From: Norana najaformis
Lineage: Eukaryota; Annelida; Clitellata; Crassiclitellata; Hormogastridae
NCBI GenBank assembly: GCA_964023275.1
Contig: OZ029923.1
Coordinates: 4,531,229 to 4,595,228 of the forward strand
Length of the DNA: 64,000 nt
Direction of reading: 5' to 3'
Positions 22,301 to 33,099 of the stretch are shown here, one piece after another; position 1 is the stretch's first letter; every line of letters starts with the position of its first letter. The notes beneath the pieces are model-generated. The model did not search any database. It saw only the letters and a list, made by a program, of their open reading frames with translations, and had not been told where the DNA came from. A program made the position numbers and the translations under genes.

Positions 22301-23001
22301 GTGTTTGCGAGAAGAGAAAAAAACCCGTCAATGTTGTGGTCGAAGACTGTTCGGTCGGGTGGTTCATTGACAAAGTGGAAGGTGGACGAGTAGGGTGTTG
22401 TCTTGTAATTGCTAATCGGACGCTAAAAGTTAAAATAAAGTGCAGCCGATTCGAACTCTGCTTAAAATAAGTTGCGTGCGTTTTTCTTGTTTGCGGTAGG
22501 TGTAGGTAAACAGTGGAAACGAACACATGGCATCGTGCCCTAGATTGTGCAGGCTGCCATTATGACTCAGTGAATGTAGATTGTGGGCTGAGTCCGTGTT
22601 TAACTCGAGATTTGCGTGTAACCGCGGATCTGTTTATATGTGACAGGGAGTGGAGAATAGCATTATTTGATTTTCAGATTCCCACTCGCATGCAGAGACA
22701 TTCTTGCATTTCGATGTACGTATCCTGTATGTAGGCTTAATGAAATGGATGTCATTAAAACGCAGCGGAGTAGGACGCAGATCAACAACATCTAAATGAC
22801 TAAGTCGGACACAGACAGACAGACAGACACAGACAGACGACACACGGAAAGGAAAGAGGACTAAGGGTAACCAAACAGAATGAGATGAGGCCTGCATATC
22901 TGTGGACACATGAATACATATTCAAACGTCAGCCTATAAACACTGAACATATAGTTTTATTTCAATATGTTGCTTTAGCAGGTGGATATCATATTTTGGA
23001 T

Positions 23002-26000
23002 ATGGCTACCGAGGATGAAGTGTTCAACCCAGCATCCGATGTGAAGCTGGCAGATGATGCAGCTGCTGATGTCGGCAAAATTGCTTTGCACGAAGACGCC
23101 AAAACAACCAATGCAACGGCTCACGACAACCAGAATGCAACGAACGAACCGGTCAACGGAAAACCCTTCAAAGTCCTTGTAGCTGTTGATCCCACCAGCT
23201 GGTCCGCATTTGCATTCGACTGTAAGCGTACAATACGTACTTCTACATGCTTCTAAATACCTCTCTAAATACCTCTTCCTATCTCCCATGTAATCCGCTG
23301 TAACTTTACATTTATATAGCGCCTGTTGCTTGCACAATTGAGCCACTCTGGAACTCTGAAGTCCGGTAGGAACCTCTAGACATACCTTTACCTCTAGACA
23401 TACCTTTACCTCTAGACATACCTTTACCTCTAGGCGTACCTTAACCTCTAGACATACCTCTTCATGTAATCTATTGTAATCGTACACATATATAGCACTT
23501 ACAGTATTAATGTACAGTGGTATGTATGTATATGTATGTGGGTAATTATATAGCACCTTTTAGTACATGTACATCTGGCAAGCACTGGAGTTCAAGTCCA
23601 GTCAGTGGAAATCTTTCGCCCTTGGCCTCAGATGTGTCTAGATAGCTATGCATGTCTGGCCTCTGTATATAGCAAGCAGTTTTTTTATTGCTGTTAGTTC
23701 TTCATGTTAGTTCTTCATGTTAGTTTCTTCGTGGACTCAGAGTTCTTCATCTTTAGCACTTAATCGTCAGTGAGCCTCTGCCTGAGAAGCCGGTTCACAT
23801 ACCGATAGTGGCTATATTTTAGAGCTTTGAATCTCGGGATAGCACAGTCGTTAAATGGCGTGGCACCCATTCAAACAGGCAGCGGTGGTGAAGAATCTCA
23901 CCCGATAAATTCATTGAAAAATGAGCAGGGTCGACGCCATACGATCACTATATATAATCTGTACATTTACATCTACATTTTACAAATATTAGGTTGTGCT
24001 TGGACACCTTAAAATCAGTTTCTGCCGACGCTGTATCTTTGTCAATTTCGTTGAACGGGCAGTAAAACTCCGCCCCTGCCTTTTTTGGGGGTAGTGCCAG
24101 TCCCAAGCCTGGATAAAGGAGGAGGGCGACGTCAACGGCCTTTGATGCCATAAGATGTCGTTAAACATTGGAACTACTACTAACGGGCAGTAAGGAGAAC
24201 AGGTCGGCGTTAACGGGCCTGGAAGCCCCAAGATGTCGTTAAACACTGAATATTAATACAAAAGGCGTGGCTGCCATTCAAACGGGCAGCGGTGGCGAAG
24301 AATCTCCCCCGATAAATTCACTGAAAAATGAGCAGGGTCGAACCAATATGGTCGCAATTGAAAAACGTTTGCATTTACATTTTGCATTGAGTAGGGCATT
24401 ATAGGCGTACAGAAGCATGCAAGCCTAATGCGTGTATCTTGTAAACCCACTGCGTGGCCTTAACGACTGCTGACTGCCTTGCATGTGGAAAGAGGCCTCG
24501 GGCTTAGAAACGCATTGTGCTGAAGCGGGCCTTTGTTTTGGGAGAGGCACGCATGCATCACGCTTGTGTGCACGTGATGGTAATCGAATCCGGAGATTTA
24601 CAAGGCCCAGAAAAAGCTGAGTCGCGGGAACCAGCTTATTTACAGACGCTCCGTCAAAACAAAATCGATAGGAATAATTAAGTTCAGGTTCAGTTCCGGG
24701 TCAAGATCCATGGGCCAGACAACAGCGGATATGTAACCAGAAAGGCATGAATTGTCTGGTGATAAAACAGTCGTTGCAACCTAAAGCCAGACAGCAGTGT
24801 GGCCTTTCTAGTGCTGTGAAAATTGTGTGGCACGGTTTGACAAAGGATGCGTTTTGCCACTAGAATTTGAATTAGCAATTGCCCGAGTACCGTCGAGCTA
24901 TTTATAGGACTAAACTGTCCTGCAATCCATCCATCCATCCACCCATCTATCCATCTTGCACGGAGGCTCTTGTGTGACTTCAGTTGCCAGACTGTGCTAT
25001 AAATAGCACAATTTACTGTTTACCAGTTTACGCCAATCATCTCAGTACGAAGGAGTCGTTAAATAAACGTCATAAAATCGTGTTTGCCAGTTCTTTGACG
25101 CGGTTGGATGTTCCTGTTGTGTAATATCAAGTATATATATATATATATGTAGGTATTTTGGTCCATATATATATATATATAAGGTCTACATATATATGCA
25201 TATTTATGTTGACTTACCCTATATCTTTCTCGTATATTCCGCATCAGTGAAAACAGCATACTATAGGTTGGGGCTGTTAATTAAATAACTATGTAATATA
25301 TACATATATATATTTATATGCATGTCTAAGGTCCGAAATATATGTACATATATATATATATATGTATATATATGTATATATATGTATATATATGTATGTA
25401 TATATATATGTATATATATATGTAATATATATATGTGTATATATTTATATATACATATACATGAATGTCCGTATAGCTGACGGTTTACGTGCGGGGGGCC
25501 TAAATATGATCGTAAACCTATATGCCAGTGTTTACATCCGGAGTCGAGTGTTTGGTTCGAGGGAGTTGTATCCGCCTCAACTAGACGCAGCAGAACTCAA
25601 AATCTTTCAGTCGGTCACGTGCTTTTGGGCCTACTTAAGGACGCCAATGCTTTATGCCTCATTGATGGCCTTGAAAGTATGAATAACACTCCTCTTCCAC
25701 AAATCCTATTCGGATTCGAACTCTAACCATTATCTCGCTTTATCGTTCAGTTCCAGACACTACCCACCGAAGCCGTCCGACCGTTTTTATAGCAATTTAT
25801 ATAGCGCTGAAGTCGTTTTGTAGTGAGTTACTGGAGTCCAGAAATAGATTCGTGTATAATAATTGTACGTAATTATTATTACGAAATTACTTATGGAGAG
25901 GAGGAGAGGGGGAGGTGATGCGACGACGGTCACGTGATTTCGCATCACAGGATGTAAAGACAGCTGCAGCAGCAGCAGCCGTGTAAGCCTAACGGACTCT

Positions 26001-29000
26001 GCAGGCCTTTAGGCCTCGAGTCCTGGACCTACATACTGGGAGTGGATAATTTTGTCTGTTATCATAATGTTAATGCTTACCATTATAGTGTTATTTTAGT
26101 AGCAGTTATGACATTTTTGTAATAGAGTGTATACACCCCCACAGACAGACAGACAAACAACCAGGCAAATAGACACATACATGCATACGTTCATGCATAC
26201 ATACATATATACAATCATACATAAGTACATGCACAGACGTACATACATACAAAATGGTACAAAAAGAGGCACAAATGCAGAGTAATGAATGACAATTTTA
26301 GCCGTATAGTATGGAAATACAAATGACAGTTAATTTCCAGTCTACATATACGAAATTATGTGCTTCTTCTTATGTTGTTTGCGTATTAAATTGATGGTGA
26401 TTATAATGTTCTGTGTAAACAATTCGATACCGAGTGGCCAGTCAGCTGTGCTGGCCCAGAACCTGCTGCATCCGTGCAGACGCTACGAAGGCCTATATAT
26501 CGCAGCGTAGAGCTGTAGAGGCGATCGATGAGGTCACAGACAGCTGACGCCCTCTGTAGGACGAATTCGGATTATGCAAGAGCTTCGTCTGCTGGCCTTT
26601 GGAAGCCTCTGGAAACTGAAATCTTTATAGGCCGAGGCTCAGCTGCCTTCCATGCGCAGAAAATATTCCATAGCCGCAGATTCGAAAGGTTAACGGCTGC
26701 TGGGTGGTGGATTCAACGCAAAGACCCTGGGCAGGTTTCGAATATGCTGTTGTGCAAAGAAAAACCCAGAGCGGTTGAGCGTAGCTTGAAAATGCGCTAT
26801 AAAAATGACCAGCAGTATGCACGATAAACGCTGTGGTTGAACCGGTAAACAGTGGCTCTTAGTCGAAAGGCCTGTTTGTGAAGCACTCCCTACATTAGTG
26901 GCAGATAGGCCTAAGTGCAGGCCTAAGTATAGGACACGCTTTGGAAAGTGGCCTGCGCGGTGACCTATTTTATAGGCAGTGTTTTAATGAGTTACGTATG
27001 GGCGTAAACGCAGTACAGACAAGCCTCTTACATAATGTGTGTTGTACGCGCGTTTATATGTAGGTCACAGTTTCACGGTCGCAGAATTAAACGGGGAAAA
27101 GATAAAGATAGCACACCTGTTTAAAGGAAGCCCAAGCATAATATTTACCTGCTTCAACTTGTTTATCAATCGTATAGCCTGACCTCTGATGTCCTTGACC
27201 TATTGACTTTTGACCCGTGTTCTCCAACCGATTTCGACTTTTGGCTGTGGTTTTGCTTGAGTCAGCCATGCATGGATTGATGCCTTGTGCGTTATGATAA
27301 CGGCGCCATAGAAGTGATTAGATTAGATTAGGTGAGATAAGATTAGAAGAAGAATCTCAAGTTCAAATGGCCTTGTCCATAAGTGTTGGCCTAAACGTCT
27401 ACACTCTCGAAAAAGCCAATCTCCTGTGATAGGATTGCAGTGGTTTGAACCATCTTTGTATTTTCACAAGTTACCTTTAGAGTGGGAGAAGGGTGGGATG
27501 AAAAGTCAACCCCCATTAATTGATAAGTTGTGCCAGTGGCTTCATTTCCAGAACTTTGCATCTTGGGTACTTGGATAACCTTATGGTGTATTTTGATAGG
27601 ACTTTGCATCTTGGGTACTTGGATAACCTTATGGTGTATTTTGATAGGACTTTGCATCTTGGGTACTGGGATAACCTTATGGTGTATTTTGATAGGACTT
27701 TGCATCTTGGGTACTTGGATAACCTTATGGTGTATTTTGATAGGACTTTGCATCTTGGGTACTTGGATAACCTTATGGTGTATTTTGATAGGACTTTGCA
27801 TCTTGGGTACTGGGATAACCTTATGGTGTATTTTGATAGGACTTTGCATCTTGGGTACTTGGATAACCTTATGGTGTATTTTGATAGGACTTTGCATCTT
27901 GGGTACTTGGATAACCTTATGGTGTATTTTGATAGGACTTTGCATCTTGGGTACTGGGATAACCTTATGGTGTATTTTGATAGGACTTTGCATCTTGGGT
28001 ACTTGGATAACCTTATGGTGTATTTTGATAGGACTTTGCATCTTGGGTACTTGGCTAACCTTATGGTGTATTTTGATAGGACTTTGCATCTTGGGTACTG
28101 GGATAACCTTATGGTGTATTTTGATAGGACTTTGCATCTTGGGTACTTGGATAACCTTATGGTGTATTTTGATAGGACTTTGCATCTTGGGTACTTGGAT
28201 AACCTTATGGTGTATTTTGATAGGACTTTGCATCTTGGGTACTTGGATAACCTTATGGTGTATTTTGATAGGACTTTGCATCTTGGGTACTTGGCTAACC
28301 TTATGGTGTATTTTGATAGGACTTTGCATCTTGGGTACTTGGATAACCTTATGGTGTATTTTGATAGGACTTTGCATCTTGGGTACTTGGATAACCTTAT
28401 GGTGTATTTTGATAGGACTTTGCATCTTGGGTACTTGGCTAACCTTATGGTGTATTTTGATAGGACTTTGCATCTTGGGTACTTGGATAACCTTATGGTG
28501 TATTTTGATAGGACTTTGCATCTTGGGTACTTGGATAACCTTATGGTGTATTTTGATAGGACTTTGCATCTTGGGTACTGGGATAACCTTATGGTGTATT
28601 TTGATAGGACTTTGCATCTTGGGTACTTGGATAACCTTATGGTGTATTTTGATGTGTCATTTTAAACTACCCATTTTAATTATTCAGGGTATCTGAAAAA
28701 TATTCACAGACCTGAGTATGAGGTCGTTTGCTACCACACCATGGGAAAACCAGCCGTTCATGGTAGGCACCGATATAATTACTTAATAATTTAACAAATA
28801 AATGTCTGTTTTTAAGTTTGGGCTGCTTAAGGTTTGTATTATATTTATGTTGTCATAATAGTAGTCAGTAATCATAAAATACAATAAATATTACTGTTCT
28901 ATTACTATTTTAGAAAGTTCTAGTCAATAATAGACTATTATTATATTAGAAATACGGTAATCAGTATGCTGGGTGGCCCGTTTTGTACTTTATGCGTTCA

Positions 29001-31551
29001 GATTTGGGCGCGGGGCCCCCACAGTTGCAGGCTCACCGGGCACACGTAACACAGAGCACGTACGGTCAGAAACACGGCATGTTTGACTGTGGAACACACT
29101 TGCACCCGTTGCGAGTCTAATTAGAATTATTGATGTGCATCTTTCATCAGTGGAAAATTCCGGCGGCGTCCCAGTTTTCGGACGGAAAAATATTTCGCCT
29201 GGGAGTTACTTAATGGTCGTCGGGTGTTGTCTCTGCGACTCGGCCAAAATCATCCACAAACTCCATCTGTGCAGGACCTCACAAGACTTCTTAGTTTTGG
29301 CCGTGTACCGCAGTACATGTCATAACCTGTATACCTCTATTCGTTGCCGCTTATTTTATTATTTACTATTTGTTATTTGCTATTATTACTATTATTATTA
29401 TTAGTAGTAGTACTAGTAGTATGTATGTATGTATGTATTTCACATGCTGTTTCAGTAAATCTGAATCTGAGGTGCTGAGCAATTGTTTGTGAAGGACTTG
29501 CTCAAGGTCCCTACACAGTAACCGTCTCAGAGGAGGCTCGAACCCGTACTCTCCGCGTTACAAGCCAAGCGCTCTGCCCAATCAGCTACCGTGCCCATTC
29601 TCCTATAGATAAACATTTTGCACCCTCCCTCAATCCGTCTGGGCACAGGGGCACAGAACCCAGTCTGACCTACATGTAATTCAGTGCTGTGAAATGTAGC
29701 GTAATGTAATTCAGTGTGCTTATCCTCCTTAGATTGCGTCTCAGTCTGACCCTTGGGATTTACCGAATTACGACTCTGCTTTGGAGTGCCATCAATTGAT
29801 GCCTAGTGCATTATTATAATGGCGCTATAGAAGTTCAAAGATTAAATTATTATTTCTGCATCTATTAGGCGCTGCTATCTAATGACTTAGCATCAATCGA
29901 TGGTGCCAAGCAGTTGTGAGTGAAGGACTTGCTCAAGGTCCCTACACAGTAACCGCCTCAGAGGCGGCGGCGGCTCGAACCCTCACTCTCCGCGTTACAA
30001 GCCGAGCGCTCTACCCAGTATGCTACCATGCCCCGTAATTAGACTAGATTAGATTAGATTATAGCTGATGGTTGTTTGTCTGTCTGTTTAGGAGACGAAT
30101 ATTGCGTGAGCGTGGAAGCATTCGATGCTGTGATGAAAGGGTGCGAATCAAACGCCCAGGACCTGCACGACGATTTTGCGAGCAAAATGGAGGAATACAA
30201 GGTCAGTGTACAAAGGTCATGGTCAGCATCTAATCAGGTCAAGGTCATGAAAGATCAGGCATAAGATGTCTATTAATAATCTAGTTTAGGACCACAGTTC
30301 TGAGGAGTATCTATAGAAGCGTGTATGCAGGTGTGTCACCTTTACCTTTGACCTTTATGCTTCTGAGGGATATCTTTACCTTTGACCTTTATGCTTTTTA
30401 GGGATATCTTTACCTTTGACCTTTATGCTTCTGAGGGATATCTTGACCTTTGACCTTTATGTTTCTGAGGGATATCTTTACCTTTGACCTTTATGCTTCT
30501 GAGGGATATCTTGACCTTTGACATTTATGCTTTTTCTGAGGGATATCTTTACCTGTGACCTTTATTCTTCTGCGGAGTTTCTATCCTTCCTTCCGTCAGT
30601 CCATGGACTAGGCTGACTGCCCTTTGGTGTCAATCACATGCCTCCATCCAGAGATGGTCGTTTAACCATCCATATGTTATCCATCCTGTACATGACAGTT
30701 TCATCATCTCTATCCGTTATTTGCACTCTCCATCTCGACCCCAAAGCCAAGAACTAATGGTGAAGAAAAATCCGGTCTGGTGAAGAAAGAGATATCAGGT
30801 TTCTCTAGAGGTGTAGAAACTAGTGTGTTAATTTTACCATTTTATACTTAAGTGTCTGGGTGTTCATATGTATTTCTACGTGTCTGGGTATTTATATGTG
30901 TGTATGGGTGTCTTGGTGTCTGGGTGTTCTCAGGTGTTTCTGAGTGTGTTTATGGTTGTTTCTGGGTGTTCTCAGGTGTTTCGGAGTGTGTTTAAGGTTT
31001 CCAGGCGTTATAGGTGTGTCCGAGTGTGTTTACAGGTGTGTCTAAGTGTGGTTAAGTTTTTACAGGTGTGTCTGAGTGTGTTTACAGGTGTGTCTAAGTG
31101 TGTTTAAGGTTTCCAGGTGTTTACAGGTGTGTCTAAGTGTGTTTAAGGTTTCCAGGTGTTTACAGGTGTGTCTAAGCGTGTTTAAGGTTTCCGGGTGTTC
31201 ACAGGTGTATCTAAGTGTGTTTAAGGTTTCTGGGTGTTTACAGGTATGTATAGGTGTATGTGTACTTGGTGTTTGCAGGTGAATGGTCGGGTGGTGGTTC
31301 AGTTTTCCGTGATCGGGTCTGGTGAGGCGATCATTGAGGCGGCTCTGAAGGAAAGGGCCCAGATGATCGTTGTGGGGTCGCGAGGCAAGGGGGCCGTGCG
31401 CCGAACGCTGACGGGCAGCGTCAGTGACTACGTCATGCGCCATGCCCACTGCCCCGTCATCGTCTGTTGCCACGAGCGATCCAGGCGCCGGTCCAGCCGC
31501 CTCTCGTCCAGCGGCAGCATCTCCGAGGATAAGGATACCAGCATCAACTAG
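23002..31551 (+). CDS. universal stress protein (UspA-fold), four exons
   Basis: Universal stress proteins are small nucleotide-binding Rossmann-like proteins linked to stress responses; the animal role is poorly defined. Exons 23002-23221, 28688-28762, 30092-30201 and 31279-31551 join in frame to 225 residues. Residues 1-53 are an acidic, low-complexity N-terminal extension absent from typical ~150-residue animal members. The domain starts [11 protein letters not shown] and continues [16 protein letters not shown] across the first splice. The ATP-binding signature G-2X-G-9X-G-S is intact at about residues 168-182 ([15 protein letters not shown]), followed by the usual [14 protein letters not shown]. 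The last 28 residues are Arg/Ser-rich. The ATG at 23002 has G at -3 and +4; an in-frame ATG at 22885 lies upstream of a likely acceptor and is less likely. Introns hold a 1.1 kb satellite and several repeats. Confidence 0.93.
23373..23462 (+). repeat. 18-bp minisatellite
   Basis: Five units of CCTCTAGACATACCTTTA with slight variation, in USP intron 1. Confidence 0.9.
23852..23960 (+). repeat. family J interspersed repeat
   Basis: GGCGTGGCACCCATTCAAAC, AGCGGTGGTGAAGAATCTC and AAAATGAGCAGGGTC, as at 9971 and 24258. Confidence 0.7.
24068..24180 (-). repeat. family C interspersed repeat
   Basis: Reverse of the 19965 copy: CCAAGCCTGGATAAAGGAGG and GCCATAAGATGTCGTTAAAC followed by GGAACTACTAC. 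Confidence 0.75.
24184..24250 (-). repeat. family C partial copy
   Basis: A second, shortened copy ending CCCCAAGATGTCGTTAAACAC sits directly beside the copy at 24068 in the same orientation. Confidence 0.55.
24258..24365 (+). repeat. family J interspersed repeat
   Basis: GGCGTGGCTGCCATTCAAAC, GGGCAGCGGTGGCGAAGAATC and AAAATGAGCAGGGTCG. Separated from the 23852 copy by two family C copies. Confidence 0.7.
24582..24715 (-). mobile_element. LINE family A 3' end
   Basis: GAGTCGCGGGAACCAGCTTA, GTCAAAACAAAATCGATAGG and GGTCAAGATCCATGG. The hexamer tail is eroded to GTAATCGAATC. Confidence 0.8.
25131..25460. repeat. TA/GTATA microsatellite cluster
   Basis: Several runs of TATATA and GTATATATAT broken by short unique pieces, in USP intron 1. 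Confidence 0.85.
25728..25790 (+). mobile_element. family A fragment
   Basis: TTCCAGACACTACCCACCGAAGCCGTCCGACCG matches the upstream part of family A. The 3' half is missing. Confidence 0.45.
25800..27260. other. USP intron 1 interior, no gene recognised
   Basis: Holds short CATA and GACA microsatellite runs at 26130-26250. The 99-codon ORF at 26528 lacks recognisable features and ends in a GCGCTATAAAAATG string typical of repeat tails. Confidence 0.5.
27262..27345 (+). mobile_element. family B retroelement 3' tail
   Basis: GATTGATGCCTTGTGCGTTATG, ACGGCGCCATAGAAGTG and the tail GATTAGATTAGATTAG. Only the terminal part is present. Confidence 0.65.
27553..28654 (+). repeat. 48-bp satellite array, 23 units
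   Basis: Twenty-three head-to-tail units containing ACTTTGCATCTTGGGTACTT and ATAACCTTATGGTGTATTTT. Units differ mainly at two positions, giving three types: TTGGATA, TGGGATA and TTGGCTA. Much of the array follows a three-unit (144-bp) rhythm of two TTGGATA units then one variant. Because 48 is divisible by 3 and stop codons are absent, ORFs of 381, 388 and 408 codons span it on both strands. These are probably not genes. It ends 33 bp before the USP exon 2 acceptor. Confidence 0.97.
29435..29600 (-). mobile_element. tRNA-Thr-like SINE, family E
   Basis: On minus, the head reads GCACGGTAGCTGATTGGGC then AGAGCGC, CTTGTAACG in the anticodon-loop position and CGGGTTCGAGCC as B box. The body CCTTGAGCAAGTCCTTCAC follows, with a CATA tail. 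Confidence 0.75.
29775..29850 (+). mobile_element. family B retroelement 3' tail
   Basis: CATCAATTGATGCCTAGTGC, then TTATAATGGCGCTATAGAAG and an A/T-rich tail. It lies between two family E copies. Confidence 0.65.
29855..30035 (-). mobile_element. tRNA-Thr-like SINE, family E
   Basis: Second good copy: minus-strand B box GGGTTCGAGCC, CTTGTAACG and the body CTTGAGCAAGTCCTTCACTC. A GGCGGC expansion lies between head and body. Confidence 0.75.
30339..30574 (+). repeat. 34-bp minisatellite
   Basis: About six to seven units containing GGGATATCTTTACCTTTG and ACCTTTATGCTTCTGA in USP intron 3. It includes TGACCTTTGACCTT strings that resemble nuclear-receptor half-sites, probably by chance. Confidence 0.88.
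30850..31278 (+). repeat. 39-bp minisatellite ending in the USP exon 4 splice acceptor
   Basis: Units contain GTGTTTACAGGTGTGTCTAA and GTGTGTTTAAGGTTTCCAG. The TTTACAG ends fall at 31087, 31126, 31165, 31204 and 31243, exactly 39 apart, with earlier ones at 31035 and 31065. The true acceptor GTGTTTGCAG ends at 31278, 35 bp after the last. The functional acceptor is therefore a member of the array. Confidence 0.9.
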
Positions 31552-31899
31552 AGGGCGCCGTCGTCATCGGTTGCTGCTGCAGATGCTGGTGATGGTGCGA
31601 TGACTTAACGTGCGTTCAAGAAGTGACCTTATTTGTTGGGGGAAATTCCGGTGTATACACTCTTAAGGATAATCTGGATAAGACTTGCTGACAGCTGATA
31701 TCTGGTTCATCCGGTTGGGGTTCGAATCCCGGTGTGTTGCGGGGAATTGACAGTTACTTATTGTGGAGTCATGTGTTGTCAGATTGATGTTGTTTCTTAT
31801 GCTTCCGCTGCTGAGATCTTTGGGTGCCAGAACGACAACAACACCTTCTGGGATCGTTTTTGATAAGAGACAAAGATCTTAGAGTACACGAAGATGTGA

Positions 31900-32110
31900 C
31901 ACTCATTGCATCTAATCTAATCTAAGAAATTTATACCGCCACTGTATTAATGCTCAAGACAACAGTCGATGGTCGCAGCTAAACAGAATTATTGTGCAAG
32001 CCAAATTCAATGGTGAGTCCAGGTCGAAAAGCCTAATAGGAGTCCAGAAGACACGGAGACAGCCTACAGAGGAAATGGGTTCAGGAAAAGGTGAGTTTTT
32101 AGTCGAGGTC
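31900..32110 (-). mobile_element. family B retroelement 3' fragment
   Basis: Begins CATCTAATCTAATCTAAG, then GACAACAGTCGATGGTCGCAG and GAGTCCAGGTCGAAAAG. Tail on the left. Probably in the USP 3' UTR or just beyond. Confidence 0.6.
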
Positions 32111-32360
32111 TGAAGGCCGAAAAGTCCAAGGCCCTTACCTTATAAAATGCCTTTCGCCTAGTAGCACCGCAGTTGAAGTTTTGCTAATCATCGAGCGAGT
32201 ATTATTTAAATGCCCCATGTATCATCTATCCCTGATCTTTCACACTTTTTGCTAGGTGGTGCAGCTGTTTGGCTGTTTTGACCCCCACGCAATCAAGTTA
32301 TGCAGCAAGGAGGGGAGTGTCGTATCTTGGCGTACTCTGAGATCTTTGATGGAAACTTGT

Positions 32361-32366
32361 AATAAA
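32361..32366 (+). terminator. possible USP poly(A) signal
   Basis: AATAAA about 810 bases after the USP stop. No transcript evidence, so the gene could end earlier at a variant signal. Confidence 0.4.
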
Positions 32367-32399
32367 TTGGCGATTACTGGTTACTCCATTGATGGACAT

Positions 32400-33095
32400 T
32401 AAAGACAGCAACTGTTTATAACTCCAACCAAATGGGCAAGTCCTTCAGAAAAAAGTCAACGTCTTTACATCTTAACACCAAAATTTGCGCTTATACCGGA
32501 TGGACTGACCTCTTCGTAGATGACACTGAGGGTTGAAGACTTATACCGATGTGTACCTCTATCAGACGTATAATGTCAGTGGTTGTGTCTGGGTTTACTT
32601 GCTTTAAGAGTGTATACATGCTCGGGTGGGGACATTGAGATTCTGCCAAGACGCACGCTCGGACACTTGTGCTTTCAGATAAAAGTCATTCAAAGACTGA
32701 CATCGTAAATCTTTAGTCGCCAAAGCTTTAATAATACTAAGAACTGGCTGGAAATGGATGATGGGCTGATCATGATTATGAAAGCCATTGTTAGCCTCTG
32801 TGGAAAGCGTTTAACTATTGCTGTTTGCAGCCTCAATCTGCGTGCTGGATATTGTAGTAATTGTAGATATTTGAGACAAAGGCCTGATTAACGAGGCCAT
32901 AAGCCAAGCCTAAGGCCTGTTTTAAGTCTGCGCATAGTGCATTGGATGATGTTTACCATAAATGATACAAAAACGCATGTTTTACATGTTGGTGTTGCGT
33001 ATTTTTGTTAAATATTGTGTAGGCCTACGGTTGTTATACAATTCAACTCTTAGACTTGACTCCAAACTGAAAACAATACCTTTACTTTTTAACAA
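32400..33095. other. intergenic, nothing recognised
   Basis: No coding signature or known repeat family seen between the USP 3' end and the SINE near 33.1 kb. Confidence 0.5.
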
Positions 33096-33099
33096 ACGC

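Noticed and set aside
22170-22526. 118-codon minus ORF over the candidate promoter
   Set aside because: CpG-rich composition explains the open frame; no domain seen.
26528-26827. 99-codon + ORF in USP intron 1
   Set aside because: No family signature; ends in a GCGCTATAAAAATG string typical of repeat tails.
27391-28696. ORFs of 381-408 codons on both strands over the 48-bp array
   Set aside because: They are by-products of a repeat unit divisible by 3 without stops; there is no promoter, no non-repeat domain, and they lie within a USP intron.
29520-29600. Possible tRNA-Thr gene on minus
   Set aside because: Repeated with the same body at 29855 and decayed at 10455; a SINE head.
30339-30574. 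Cluster of nuclear-receptor response elements (TGACCTTTGACCT)
   Set aside because: The motif is part of a minisatellite unit and recurs by tandem duplication; no independent support.
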